Assembly (NCBI GenBank): GCA_032173965.1 | Contig: CM063295.1 | Coordinates: 2,232,001 to 2,296,000, forward strand | DNA: 64,000 bases | Source: Sitta carolinensis | Taxonomy: Eukaryota > Chordata > Aves > Passeriformes > Sittidae | Direction: 5' to 3' | In this document: positions 24,666-37,184 of the stretch, piece after piece | Layout of the letters: the number at the start of each line of letters is the position of its first letter | How positions within the stretch are numbered: position 1 is the stretch's first letter | Notes under the pieces: generated by a model | The model's database searches: none | Seen by the model: only the letters and a program-made list of their open reading frames with translations | Told to the model about the DNA's origin: nothing | Position numbers and translations under genes: made by a program

Positions 24666-26935
24666 CTTTTTTGGTAACACCACTGGCTTTCTGCCATAAA
24701 ATGATTAATCTTTTCCTTGCCTCTCCATCTGTCCCTCTGGCATATACATTCCAAGCACCATGGTGACTTTCTTTTGGATCACATTACTATAGGATGAAAT
24801 AGCAATTAGTAGAGACATAGTTTTTTTTTTTTGTCAGTAAACAGATGCAAGATGATGCCAGAGTAGTAAAGAAAGCCTGTCTTTCCCCTTCACAAATGAA
24901 CATGAATTCCCAAAGGACTTTCTGTGCTTCCCTAGGAGCTGTAATGGGCGAGGTGGACCTTGCTTCGTGCTGGAGGTTTGGGCCTCAGGCCAGAGGCAGA
25001 TAAGGGTCCAAAGAGCAAAGTCCTCAGCCTGTGCCTGCTGCAGAGCTGCTCTTTGCTACTGAGTCAGAGCACAGCACTGCTGGCAGTCGTGGCAGCAGCA
25101 CCCAGGGGCTGAGGGGGGATTAACTCCAGGGGCTTGGTGACAGATCACAGCAGCTCTGGGGCTCAGGTGTGTTCTGCTCACCTGGGATCATTGGTGAAGT
25201 GTGCAGATGGCAAGGCACAGGTTCCTGTCTCTGTGTGTTACCTCTCTGGGAAGCAGAAGTGAGCGTTATGGAAGCAGTCCTGTCCTCTTTCACTGTCACC
25301 AACAGCATTAAAAGCAGCTGAATTGCCTGTCAGTCTGAATTTCTGAGGTCTTCCATTACCTAGTAGATTTACTCCTTCATTCAGAGTACTTTGTAGACTT
25401 CACTTCATAACTCTTGAGCATCTGAGACACCCAACTGTTTGATTTCCTTGTCTTGAGAGAGAGAGTAAAGATCCAAAGGAAGAAAGTTAAAACTATTTAA
25501 GCCAAGCAAGGTGACGTGCTGCTTGTAAAAACATTTCAATGTCTGGAAAGAGGGAAAAAGGGAACAAAATGCTGAGCATTGTAACCAACTCGTGTGTTGA
25601 AAGCCCAGATTTGAGGTAGGTGTGGTAATTTGATGGTAAGGGATTTAAAGGCTTAATCTAATAATGGAGTATGAAGTGGCTGATTTTGGTGAGGCCCATA
25701 GAAGGAGGAAGTAAAGGGTTCTTGGGATGGCACATCTGGAAATTCTGTCATCCCTGTCCTGTAGTGACTTGGACAGCAATGCCTGGAGGCAGGAGCAGGG
25801 TACTGGGTCTGTACCCAGTCATTCTCTTCATGCTGAACCCAAAGGATACTGCCTGGGTGTGGAGGTCATAGTGGGAAGTGCGGAATTCCCATTTTGTGCC
25901 AGCTTGCTCTGTTTTCCGAAATAAAAATGAGAGAGAGAAGTGTCCGTAACATCTCAGTGATGTAATTGGGGATTTTGGGTGAAGCACGAGAGATGTTGAG
26001 TAGCTGTGGTTCTGTAAGGGTTGGAGTGTTTGTGAACAGTTGCTCTCAGCCTAAGGCTGTTGATGAAGTGGAGCCCTACAGTTCCAGCTCAGGCATTCAG
26101 AAAACGGACAGAAATCAGAATTTACAGCAGCTCTTGCAGGGTGGAAATAGTTACTGTCTGCTCAGCCCTTAGCGTTTTGTGTCACACGCAGTTGTGTCAA
26201 TGATACAGCAGGAGGAAGTAGGGAGAATGTCCTGCCTTGCAAATCCAGGGATTTAGAAGAAAGCAGTAGTGAGTGGCAGATGTGTTTTACTAGAGCAATT
26301 TACACTGTTGAACAGCCAAGCTCTCACGTATGCAACTCTTCAACACTGCTGTTAGTTTGTGAAGATCTGGCCTCTTATCAAAACAGATCAGATCCAGAAT
26401 GCCTCTGCCCTCTCTCGTCTTTAACTATGACAGGCATGTTCTGTTCTCTGAAATAATTTCAATTATTAATCTGGGACTTAAATTGGGTTTTAGTTTTTAT
26501 ACCATAGACTAAGTCCAGATTAATACAGGGATAGTGGTGGCTCACAAAAAGGCTGACTTTGTGACTTTCTTGTACATTTTTTTTGTCAGGTTCAGAGGTG
26601 TGGGAAGAGTTTGGTGAGAAAAAAAGGTGGTTCTGACCTTCCTGTTTTTCATTTGTCAGAACAGGATCAGAGTAGCACAGCCAGTAGCTGGCTGTGTGTC
26701 CTCACACTGCCACTGTTGAAGCTGCAGTTCTTTACAGCACCCCCACCCACAGGGGTTTTCTAAACTATTTCCTGTGGAGCTTTCAGCTCCCTCCTGTGTT
26801 CTCAGATAATCTCTGAGGTGCTGACAGGACAACACTGGCAATGGTGGTGGCTCCTCAAGAGCCTGCTGCTAAATGCAGTGGGTGATGGCAGAGGTCTCTG
26901 CCTTCCTTCATGGGGATGTCAGCCTGTGAGTCTGG

Positions 26936-27368
26936 AGTGGTTTAGTGGGGGGTATTCCCGAATTTAGTGCTCCCACCGAGATACTCCAAACCACGTTGTC
27001 ACTCACTCGGTCCCCCTTTCCCTGCAGTGGGATGGAGAGGAGAATTTGAGGCACAAAAGGCAGAGATCACAGGCTGAGATGAGTGCAATTTATTGGAAAC
27101 AGCAATGAGATAAGAAACAGGAACAGCAATGATATTAATAACGAAAGTGTATGGGAGAGGCAAGTGATTCACATGCGAAATGCTCAGAGCAGCATTATCC
27201 CACTCCCTCCTGCTGGCTTACTCAACCAAAGGGAGCCCCTTCTCCCCAAAAGAGACTCACTTTTTTTTGGCAGTGGCATGAGGTGGGACAGAATAACCTC
27301 TGCAACCTGGCCCTGCCCTGTTCTGGCTATGGCAAAAACTTAACCCTGTCCTGGTTGGAACCAGGACA
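26936..27368 (-). repeat. 3' LTR of the ERVL-like provirus
   Basis: Compared with the right-hand LTR it shares TGGTTTA at the left border, GGTATTCCC, AGGCACAAAAGGC with AGATC, GGCTGAGAT, GAGATAAGAAA, ATGCTCAGA, CAGAATAACCTC and CCAGGAC at the right border. In element orientation it runs TG...CA. An AATAAA lies on the minus strand at 27089-27094, consistent with an R-region polyadenylation signal. It is about 100 bp longer than its partner, partly through a stretch around 27200-27260. Confidence 0.85.
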
Positions 27369-27559
27369 TTACCCCTTATTCTATACCATGTCCAATTCCT
27401 ACACCTTCCAGCTAGGTACATACATTGGTATTTGTATTTTTATATATATGTCTCCCACAAGCACAGGTATCATTTCTGTAGTCAGTGGCCATCTCTCCAG
27501 GATGTCTGTTGAGTTCATTTAGTCCATGGCTGTGGGTTCTCTCAGTCATAGATGTCTTC

Positions 27560-29000
27560 CAGGGCAGGAGGGCTCGTGTGCTGTTGGCTAGTTGCAAACT
27601 GCACTAGGAGCTTCCATGGCATGATGTGTGAAAGGCACTTTCCCTTTGAACATCCACCCCAGCACTGGTAGTCAGGGTTCCAGGAGAAGCTGTGCTTCAG
27701 TGCCAGTCACTTTGGAACCTTGAACTTCTTCTTAGGCTACCAGAACCTCTTTTTTAATTTGGGTGTAACAGGCCTTGGATCCTTTCTATCCCCGACTCCA
27801 GAACCCATGGGGTCATTCTCAAGTCTCCCCAGGTAATTTTTACCAGACAGGCCAGGAAGGACTATTCTCCTGGTCTGTAGAGCATGTTCTTTACATCCTG
27901 TCCTGTCCTGACTGGCCCAGGGGCTACTGCTTGAACAGCCTCTTGTTTGATCTGGTCAAAGCTTGTTGTTTTTCAGGGCCCCACTTGAAATAATTTTTCT
28001 TTCACATCACAAGATGGAGAGAGTTGACAATCTGACTATACTCTGGGATGTGCATCCTCCAAAAAACCTACAGTGAAGTCCTTTAAACCCACTTTGCTTT
28101 ATGGCAAAACTGACCTTCTGAAGGATTGAGATTATCTTCTTCCCTTTATCAAAAACTTCCTCTGGCCCTGTTCTCCCATACTGTGTTATTATCAATGTCC
28201 TGTAGATGTTCTGGAGCCTCAGCCTTTTCCAGTGCAGTCTGGATCAGTCCATGACAAGTAGTGGAGCTGTGTTTCTATCCTTGGGGCACGGCCAGCACAG
28301 CAGCTCTCAGTAATGCTGTGACTTCATTGAGGCCACCCTAGGCCACTGTCAGTCTGCACTTTCCTTTGGACTGACACACTGGCTGTGTAGGGCTGCTAAA
28401 GGGGGAGCAGGGCTTGCTGAGCACTCCCAGCTCTCCAATCCATGGCCCATCCCAGGGATGGAGTCCCATGGGGCTGGCTGGTGCAGTGTTGCCAACAGGG
28501 CACTGTTGTGGTAGTGTTCAGTTGTTGTTCCTCATCCCTCATCAGCAGAAGGGTCCCTCTGAGAGACCAGACAAGGAATTCAGCTGTCAAAATCTCTGTC
28601 TTCACAGCAGCTCTTCTAAAAGCCCAATGATTCCCTTTTGGGACTTGACATACCCTCTCCTGAGGTGATCCATGCCAAGGATGCCTGGAGCCTTTGGGCC
28701 TGTCACAGTGGAGTGTTTTGCCATTTATTCCCAGTCAGACTCACTTCAGCTTTCAGTACAGTCAGCTGTTGGGATCCCCCTGCCATCCCAGCAATAGAGA
28801 TGGATTCTGTCCCTCCAGATCTCAATGGCCTCAGGGGTCATCGTGTGCCTGTGTCAGCTAAAGCCTTATGTTCATCTGGTGTGCTAGGCCATGGATCCCA
28901 CAGTCCAGGAGATCCAACGATCCCTTTTCTCCACCTGGCTGGGCACAGGGCCCCTCTAGTTCTAGTCATGATACTTGTTTCTCTCTTGCAAATATGAGCC
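27560..29000 (-). pseudogene. ERVL-like pol remnant (protease, reverse transcriptase, RNase H)
   Basis: Reading right to left on the minus strand: a protease segment (about 28640-28990) whose Asp-Thr-Gly active-site triplet is still readable at about 28844-28858; a reverse-transcriptase segment (about 27970-28640); and the connection/RNase H part (about 27600-27970). The reverse transcriptase lacks a block near 28290, where two conserved stretches that should be well apart are directly joined. The place expected for the catalytic YxDD box (about 28190) is degraded. Stops and frame changes are scattered through all parts. Integrase was not found before the 3' LTR. The family call rests on resemblance to bird ERVL polymerases. 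No function is expected. Confidence 0.82.
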
Positions 29001-29946
29001 AGAGGTCTCTTCAAGAGGATGTGAAATAACATCAGCCCTTCGTTCTGAGGTTGTGCCCACAGGAAACCAGAGGGGCATTTATCCTCGAAGAGTTTCCTGT
29101 GGTGGTTGTTCTTCCTCTCAGCTCTGTGCTCATGCTGCCGGGGCAGAGCTGGGATTTTTGTCTCACTGCTTCATCTCCTCTCTGTGACCATGCAGGCTAA
29201 GCCAGAGGTTTCCTTGTGGGGTGTCCCCTCTCAAGCTGGGAGCAGCTTGCTCCCAGCAGCAGAGATTCTGGTCCATACTCGTGTCCACATGGGACTTTTA
29301 CTTTCTAGTTTGCTCTATCTGATCTGTCCACAGTCTTGGTCAGTCTTTCCACAGGTTGGTAAGGAGGAAAAAAGATGATCTTCATATTGCCAGAGTTAAA
29401 GAATCACCTGAAGTGCTGTTCTCAATTAATTGACATCATTCCCTGTGAGTTGGCCTATGGCCATGGCGCACTCCATGCAAACTTCTGCCACATGGATTGC
29501 CTACTTAACATCCGAGGGAAATTAAAAGTCCCCAAAAACTGTTGTAACAGGCCTGAAGGAGGAAATGGGGGTGGAAAGCCGGGGAAAATAATTCTCTCCT
29601 GTTCCCCCCCCACACACTGTGTACGATTATTAATGGATTCCCAAAGGTAGTGCCGAGGTCAGGGCAGGAGAGCAGCACTGAACACCCATCCCAAATTACC
29701 TCATTGCTATCGACGTTATCCTGTCATAAACTGATATTCCAGAGTACAGCAACAAAGCCATCCTGCTCCCTCTCCCTGCTGGGAAAAGGAGCACTGTGGT
29801 GGGCACTTCAGGAGACAGGTGAAGTACCACACCCCCATGAGCAGACAAAGCAGTGCTGTGACCAGCCGCTCCCTCCCCAATACAGCAAATACATCAATTT
29901 GTTTCCAACCCACTTCGGCAGATCTGCTGTTATCTCAACCCCGGGA

Positions 29947-29964
29947 GCCTCACGCTGGGCGCCA
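29947..29964 (-). other. Retroviral primer-binding site
   Basis: On the minus strand this reads TGGCGCCCAGCGTGAGGC, close to the 18-base complement of a lysine tRNA 3' end used by many retroviruses. It lies about 8-11 bases inside the right-hand LTR border, the place and orientation expected for an element transcribed right to left. It independently fixes the orientation of the provirus. Confidence 0.85.
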
Positions 29965-29974
29965 GATAAAGCTG

Positions 29975-30300
29975 TTGTGGTTTAAGAATGGTATTCCCCA
30001 GTTCAGTGCTCGAACTGAGCCTCTGCCTGACCCCCTCCCCTGCGGTGGGCGAGAAAGGCACAAAAGGCAAAGATCTCGGGCTGAGATAAGAGCAAGAAAC
30101 AGCGGTGAGATAAGAAAACAAACAGAGAGAGGTGAATGATTCCCTTGCAAAATGCTCAGAACACCCCTTCTCCCTGGAAGAGACTCCCTTTCCCCTGCCC
30201 TCAGCAGTGATGGGAGGTGGTACAGAATAACCTCCGTGTCCTGGACATGCCCTCTCCCAGCTACTGCTAAAAGTAAATCTGCCCTGGCCAGAACCAGGAC
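29975..30300 (-). repeat. 5' LTR of the ERVL-like provirus
   Basis: It begins (window coordinates) with TGTGGTTTAAG and GGTATTCCCCAGTTC and ends GAACCAGGAC, matching the left LTR in order throughout. In element orientation it is the upstream LTR, because the primer-binding site lies immediately left of it. It is shorter than its partner, about 326 versus 433 bp, so at least one has had indels since insertion. Confidence 0.85.
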
Positions 30301-33300
30301 TGTGTCATAATCTACCTGTCCATCTCTCTGCTCGGCAATCTTGGGAACTTAATTATCTGTGAAGCCATTAAGAAAAATGGGTCAAATTGACCAGTGATTT
30401 CCAAAGTGATTAGAGAGACACTGATCCGAGGGAGGGGGAGGAGATGTGCCGTTTCCCTGGGATGCCTAACTAACAATGTAACCGGTTTGTGATCCTGCAA
30501 TCAATGTCAGTCTGAAGAGGCGACTTAATTGCTGCAGGATTGAGTGAGTGGATGGAATTCTGTGCTGCAGTCCATCCTGTCGGTGATCTCATGTCTTTAC
30601 AAGAGCCAGCACCTGGAGCTGCACTCAGCCGTGCTCAGTAACAGTTCTGGGATGCAGAGGAGGGCGCAATCGTTTGATTCATTTTTTGACTTCTGTTCTG
30701 CCCCTCTGCCTTCCTGGACTTTGGTCCCTGGGTTTGGTTAATGGACTGTAGTCAAGGTGTCAGATTATTTTTGCTTTCAGAGATATTTTTTTCTTCTCAT
30801 CTTTCTGTGTTGTCTCTGGACAAGCAGAAGAGAATTTGTAATTATTTTTCTATTACAGGGTTCCATTTTATAAAGACTAAAGCATATGAAAATGACAGGG
30901 GTACAAAGACAGGATACCTCTGATTAGAGGCCTTATGATTTTTGTGAACTAACTCCTGTTGATGAGTAGAGTTATACACTATTGAAGTAAAACATGAATA
31001 TAATCTTAATTTCAGTGGTACTTAGTCATTTCCATTATTTTCTAATTTTGGCTTTGAAGCTACAGAGCTTCAGCTCCTACCTGTTGATGTCTTTGCTAAA
31101 TAGAAAATATTTGTTTATCACCATTTTATTCCCAAAATCAGTACTTCAGAATCATTTCAGTCCTTGCCTTAGTAAGATAAGAAAATTAATAAGCTTAAAT
31201 AGTAAGCTTAATAAATTAGGCTATTAGATTGCAATTAGCCTGTCTTTGGCCATGCCCATTAGTCCTTTGAACACTCTGTGAGGCCTCTCTGGATTCTGTC
31301 ATTTTTACCTGTCATTCCTGAACTGCTACAGCATGTTGGTCATTGTTGCACAGCATTCCCATCACTCCAGACACATAATGATGGCACTTTCCCCTTATTC
31401 AGTTGTCTTTTCATCCCTCCTGTTGGCATATTGAGAGCTCACATTTGTTCTTCTTCAAGCATTTTGCAGATTCATGGCTTTCAAAGTCTGGCCAAGCTTG
31501 TCTCGTTTGCTTCCTTTCTTTTTAGACTGTTTTCTAGTCAAAAAACCCAGCAGATACTGAATTGAATATTAACGATAACTATTTTTAGTTTATAGGATTG
31601 GATCATAATCAGATTACTTCAGCCAGGCTTATTTTCCACTGAGCCCATGCTGCTTCGAGTTCTTTGATTCTCATATCAACCTTTCAGTATTTTTTCTCTT
31701 GTCAGCTCAATCCAAATCTCATGGTATTGTTTTGGTTTTAAATACTTGGCCAGAATAACCTTCTTCCATTTTTGTACAAGAGTTAGTGCTTCAAAATCTA
31801 ATGGAAATCAACATTTAGCTTGGAGCTAAGTTTGTTGCTTTGGGTAGTTTTTGGGGGGGTTTTGACTAATCTGTCTGGACCAGCTAATTTTAAAAAAAAA
31901 TTTAAATTGTGGCATTAACTTCTGGTAGGTAGTGGTGCTATAAGATACAAACCCAGGAGCGTTATCAGAAATGGGTGCTGTCCCTTGGCACATGCCTACA
32001 AATGCAGGTGCTTTCTCTCTTACAGGAAAATTGAACTCAGTCTGTCCTGCCAGACCTTTTATTAAATTTGGAAACCCTGAAGTGAAAAGTGGGCTGGGGC
32101 AACAGAGAAGAGCAGAATTTCCCAAAGGGGAAGGGATTGTGAGGAGCGTAGCTGCATGCAGGTGTGAGGTTTCTGACAGTGTGTTGGACAGGAAGCTGAA
32201 AAAGGGAGTAGGAAATGATGTGTGTAACAGGGAGTGGGGTTTAGCAGCCTGTTGTGTTGGTTGCACATCCTGGGAGCCCTGAAGGAATGTGGTGGTGGAG
32301 AACCCTGGAGTGAGAGCTGTGGTGGGGGGGCTCAGGGACAGTTGATAAAAACTTAAAGGAGGAGGGAAGGGTAGAGTTTACTTACAGTTGATGTACAAGA
32401 AGGAGCATAACTCATCTCCTTGATGCTGGGCTAAAGGAGGAAGTACTGTGGTGTGTCAGTGTTGCTAAAGAAGGGAGGGAAAAAGAAAGCTTTAAAAGCA
32501 GAAGGAACAACACAGTGTGGAGATCAGGTCTGCTCCAAAAGGTATCTTCAGGACTGGATTGTGAACTTCTCTCTGTGTCACATCACCGGAGATGCACCCT
32601 CAGGTGAGGTTTGTAGGTTTGGTCACAGCTTCCTCTGTAAAACCTATGGAACTGCAGGAACTAGAGGAAATGGAATTGCTGTTCTGCTTCGAAGAGAACT
32701 GAGAACAGGAGAGGCACCTCCCACAGCTGCTGCTCAGAGCACTGCAGTGTGATGGCTCCTGTAGTCCAAGGCAGCTGAACAAAGGTTTTAAAGGCTGGGT
32801 GTTTTTTTTTCTGCTTGGAAGTTTGTACATTCCTTGGCTTATGAGAGTAGAGTGAGATACCCTATTTCCTATCCACATTCGGTAATAGATTCCAGTATCT
32901 TAGAGAGTTGCCATAGTGATAAAAAAGGGAACAGAATCTACTTGTCTTCCTGGGATAGCAGAATTATTAAATTAAATGCCTCTTTTCCATTAAAGGAGGG
33001 TGTCATTATCATATTTCTGAGAACTGTTTTAGAGCAGCAGTAATGTGTTTAAGGTGGTGTCCTGCATTAATCGTGTTCCTTCGTGAGGCACCTCTAGCCT
33101 TAACTTGCTTTTGGGATACACCCCTTTATCTCCCCCACTGCAGCTGGTGGAACAGAACAACACCTTTCTTGGGAAAGTCTGCTCTACTCCATCAGAATTC
33201 TTGCAGCTGTGACCACAAAGAGCTGGGCAAAAGAAGCAAGATTTGCCCAAAATTGCAGCACAGAAACAGAAGTTAAAGACGTGAGTTGCAGAGGATGAGG

Positions 33301-36300
33301 TGGGATGGAAGGAGCCACCACGGGATGGAGTGCAGGGAACAGGGCTGCTGAAAATGGTGGCAGGAAGAGAAAGGAGGTGAAATGATTAAGGAGAGCAAAG
33401 GCAACATGTAGGGAACATCCATGAGCTTGGAACAAAATGGGATTGAACAACATAATGCAGGCTGTCAAAGAGAAGCTTTCAGCTTTTGGTGTGATGGAGA
33501 TGCACTGGGTGGAAGGTAGAGTAGCACATCTATGCCTGCTCCATGCAGGTGGTAAAAGAAACAACTCACACTGGATTGCTCTTTGCTTTCCTTCCTTTTA
33601 GAAAAGAAAATTTAACCAACTTTAGGCCAAGTACAAATCTTTGTGATGGCTCAGAGTTCCCCATGAAAACGACCATTCTTACCAGGTTGTGAACTCCAGT
33701 GTTCTTGCTGGTTTATCTTCTTTGCTGACTTTAATTACCTGGTAATCTTACCCTGAACTACCTATTTTGGGAGCAGAGTTCTGTTTCAGAAATATAAAAA
33801 CAAAGGTCTTCTGAGTATCTGTCTTCCTTTACCTATCTGGAAAAAACCTGGAAGCAGAGGTAGGAGTTGGAGCATTGGAGCTTTCTTGAGTCCTTTGCTT
33901 GGAGCTGCCAATTTCCATTTGCAGAATAAACAAGCAGAATCAAGTCTTTACAATGTGTAGGCTCAATCTTCTGCATATATTTACCAGTTGTTTGTAGAGA
34001 TTTCAGTCAGCCATGGTTTAAAGTTCCTCAGAAGTCACTGGGCTCAGCATTCAGATAATGAACCAGGAATTGCAGTTTGTACCTCGTGCTCTCGGGTGGT
34101 TTTTTTTTCAGTGTGTGATTCACAGGGATCTGCCTGATCCTTCCTTCCCCTCCACCTCCTGTTTGCTGCCTTGCCCCCAGGAAGGGCTGACAGTGCTTTG
34201 CTTTGCTGGAGTCCCTACCTGGCTGTGTATGGAATCGATTCCCAGCTGCTCCTCAGGGTACCAGTAACAGCTGTGGACTGCTGTGGATCTCAATGCTGTT
34301 TGCCAGCAGGTTGTTCTGCCACTGCGACTCCTCCTTGATCCCAGACTTGGTTGGAAACTGTTAAAAATAGATAAGAGTTTGTTCGAGCAGGTCTCACATT
34401 GTATTGTGCATTCTTAGTCTCCGGAAATTGCAGTCCTGTTAATTTGAATTCTTTCCAGGAAAACCTGAGTTTTAAAGCCCCCTGAAATCACAAACATCTA
34501 TCAGTTTTAATAAACTCATCTTGGGGTTGATGTCTCCTAATTTTTGTCTCCATATTTACTTCAGGGATTGCCACCTAAGAAAGGTTTTTCCACTTGTTCG
34601 GACTATTTTTTTTTTTTTAAAGATGTACTTCAAACAAACAAAAAAAAAGGCTTTAGTAATTTGTTTCATTGGCAGTAATTTACAAAAATGAAGTGTAGGT
34701 TAAAAGGCACGTCTAATGTTTTACAATGTTATCAAATTATTCTATTTTTTGAAAGTTACAGACTGGTATAATGCTTTAGCTTCCTTTCCCTTATGAAAGC
34801 ACAGTTTTGGACACTGAAATACAATGTGGCAGAGAGCAGGTTAACCAAAATACAAGGTTTCAAAAGCTACTCTGCTTCCAGCTGGCTTTCAAAGAACAGC
34901 AAAGCATTTCTTAAAATTTCAATCAAGTATTTATTACTTAATGACCACCTAGAGTCAGAAAAATTATCCTCATCCTATTAAGCACCCATCTTGGAAGATT
35001 TGAAAGGTTGCTTTGTTGTTGTACAGTGTTGTGATCTGTCTAATAACAAGATCTGTTGAAAAGGAAATAAAATAAAATCAAACAACCATGTGGCAATGCC
35101 TGTTAGGATTGCAGAGCCTTGGTGCTTTGGGGATGTTCTAGTCATCCACAGTTTTAAGAAACCTGAAACTGTCTTTTGAGACCAAAATATTTCTAATATT
35201 TTTCCTAAAAATCTATTTTAAACATGCTTCATTTAATAAGAAAGCGTTAATATTTCCTTATAATGAGATGAGAAGCCCTCTCGTTCTTTTGTAGGGAGAA
35301 CTTAAATTTGAGGTAAAATGTTGGGCATTCATTGCCTGCACTGAGCCTTTTCCATCTCCTCCCTGGAGCCTGAGCCTGCTCCATCCATGAGCTGCCAGTG
35401 CAGGGAGGGCTCTGCTTGCACAGTGTTCTGCAGGTAGAGTGGCCCATGGAAGCTAAAGGAAGAGATTCCTGTTTGAGCAGCATTCTTGTCTCTCAGTTTG
35501 GGCTCCCCAGAGCTCTCCCAGTGCTGGTGATGACTGTAAAGGTCTGCAGGAAGTGTAGTGGTGGTTGCCAGAGAAGTCTGGATATTATTCCATTAAAAAA
35601 AAATTCCAAACTTTCAAGCAAGTCCAAAGAAGACTGGAAGGGCAGAGTCCTTCCAACAGTGAAGTTTATAGTTGGGAGTTATGTGGAAACTGAATTACAG
35701 CCCCAGAGTTAATGTTCCTATTTCTGGCTTCTGAAAGGTTTCAGTAGTTCTCCTAAGCTTTCTCAGAATCTCACTTTTAGTTTCAGAAATTTTCTTCACT
35801 GTTGATCTGATAGACCCCTACAGCATTAATGAACAGCTGTCATTATCAGATGACACTTTCTCATACCTTGTCTAAAATAGTGGGTTGAGTGGGTAATTTT
35901 ATTAAATACTTTGCTATTAATTCTTCAGAGAAAGCTGCCAAAATCTGTGGCGTAATAAATAATAATTAAACTAATTTCTCTGAATGTGCAGTCTGCAAAA
36001 CAAACACAGAAATACAGAAAATTAAATTCTTGATATTTGTGCAATGTGATAGTAGCTAACACCACTTCTCTTTAAAAGCACTCTTGGGACTAAACTTTAG
36101 ATGCTAATTTTTGGTCTTACTTGCTATTTGAATTATTCAGCTTTACTCTGGGACACAGCACATATTTGATAACCTCATATATTGCAAAGTAACAGCTTTT
36201 GGGATTATTTTAATGTGTAAAGATAGAACGTCTTGTACAGTGAAGAAAGGCCCAAATCTGGCAACAGTCACTGGGCAGGATGCAGGGAAAGGGAGCTTTT

Positions 36301-36744
36301 CCTAGCATAAAGCTGCTTGGAGAGTGGCAGGGCCAGCTGTCTGAAACCAGAGGGTACAAAGTACAGGGACAAAGAGGACAAGGCCCAGTCAAATTGTGTT
36401 GATTGGACTCTGCCCCAGTGTCATTTGCTGCTGGTAATTGGTGCTTCCTCAACTGCTCGTTCAGCCCCATTCCTGTAGGCAGAAAAAGCAACCCCTGAAT
36501 AATCCCTCGTTAGGAGGCTGTTCCAGTGATAAGCTGATGTGAACAGTCCTTCCAGTTATGGGAGTAGTCCTTCTGAATTCCTCCTGGGGAGGGAAGGGAA
36601 GAGACCAGGACCATAGAACACCACTGTGTTGAGGAAGTAAAGGCTGGAGAGGTTGAGAGAAATAGGATTTGCTATGTCAAATAAAGACTTTTCTCATATT
36701 TAAGACCAGGTCATAAAGTCACCTAGAAATCCGCCCAGTGTGAG

Positions 36745-37184
36745 GCATGGGGGTGAGCAAATGTGATCTATTGAGAAGGTCCTGTGGGAGAGGCTGAGGG
36801 AGCTGAGGGGGCTCAGCCTGGAGAAGAGAAGGCTTGGTGGGAACCTTCTCACTCTCTGCAGCTCCCTGGCAGGAGGGTGGACACAGCTGGGGGGCAGGCT
36901 GTGCTCCCACAGAACAAGGGACAGATTGAGAGGGAAAGGATGAAGTCCAAGCTGGACTGGGGGAGGTTCAGGTTGGGTGTCAGGAAGAATTGCTTCCCAG
37001 AAAGGGTGGTCAGACATTGGAAGGGGCTGCCCAGGGAGGTTTTAGAATCCCCATCCCTGGAGGAGCCCAAGGAAGGCCTGGACATGGCACTCAGGGCTCT
37101 GGGCTGGGTGACAAGGTGTGATGGGTCCCAGGCTGGACTTGATGGTCTTGGGGGTCTTTTCCAACCTGAGTGATTCTGTGGTTC
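36745..37184 (+). mobile_element. CR1 LINE 3' end, sense
   Basis: The CR1 3' region is readable in order: GGCTGAGGGAGCTGAGGGGG, CTCAGCCTGGAGAAGAGAAG, GGGAGGTTCAGGTTGGGTGT, CCCAGGGAGGTTTTAGAATC, CCATCCCTGGAGGAGCCCAA, then GGACTTGATGGTCTTGGGGG and CTTTTCCAACCTGAGTGATT. It is the longest and best-preserved CR1 copy here, lacks the coding region, and lies about 660 bp before exon 3. Open frames on either strand (up to 133 codons) across it are not genes. Confidence 0.92.

Larger units (their letters stand above)
26936..30300 (-). mobile_element. Decayed ERVL-like endogenous retrovirus, antisense to CREBBP
   Basis: The element is framed by two related LTRs in the same orientation (about 26936-27368 and 29975-30300) and inserted on the minus strand. 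In its own direction (right to left) come the 5' LTR, a primer-binding site (29947-29964), a leader with unrecognisable gag (about 29000-29945), protease and polymerase remnants (about 27560-29000), a short purine stretch and the 3' LTR. The internal part is only about 2.6 kb, so much of gag, part of reverse transcriptase and the integrase/env end are missing. Stops and frameshifts interrupt what is left; it cannot encode a functional virus. Its polyadenylation signal points away from CREBBP transcription, the arrangement usually tolerated inside introns. I did not find a clear target-site duplication. Confidence 0.88.

Noticed and set aside
31826..32266. 146-codon reverse-strand frame in intron 2
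   Set aside because: Low-complexity Ser/Thr/Leu/Phe text without a recognised family; no supporting splice structure.
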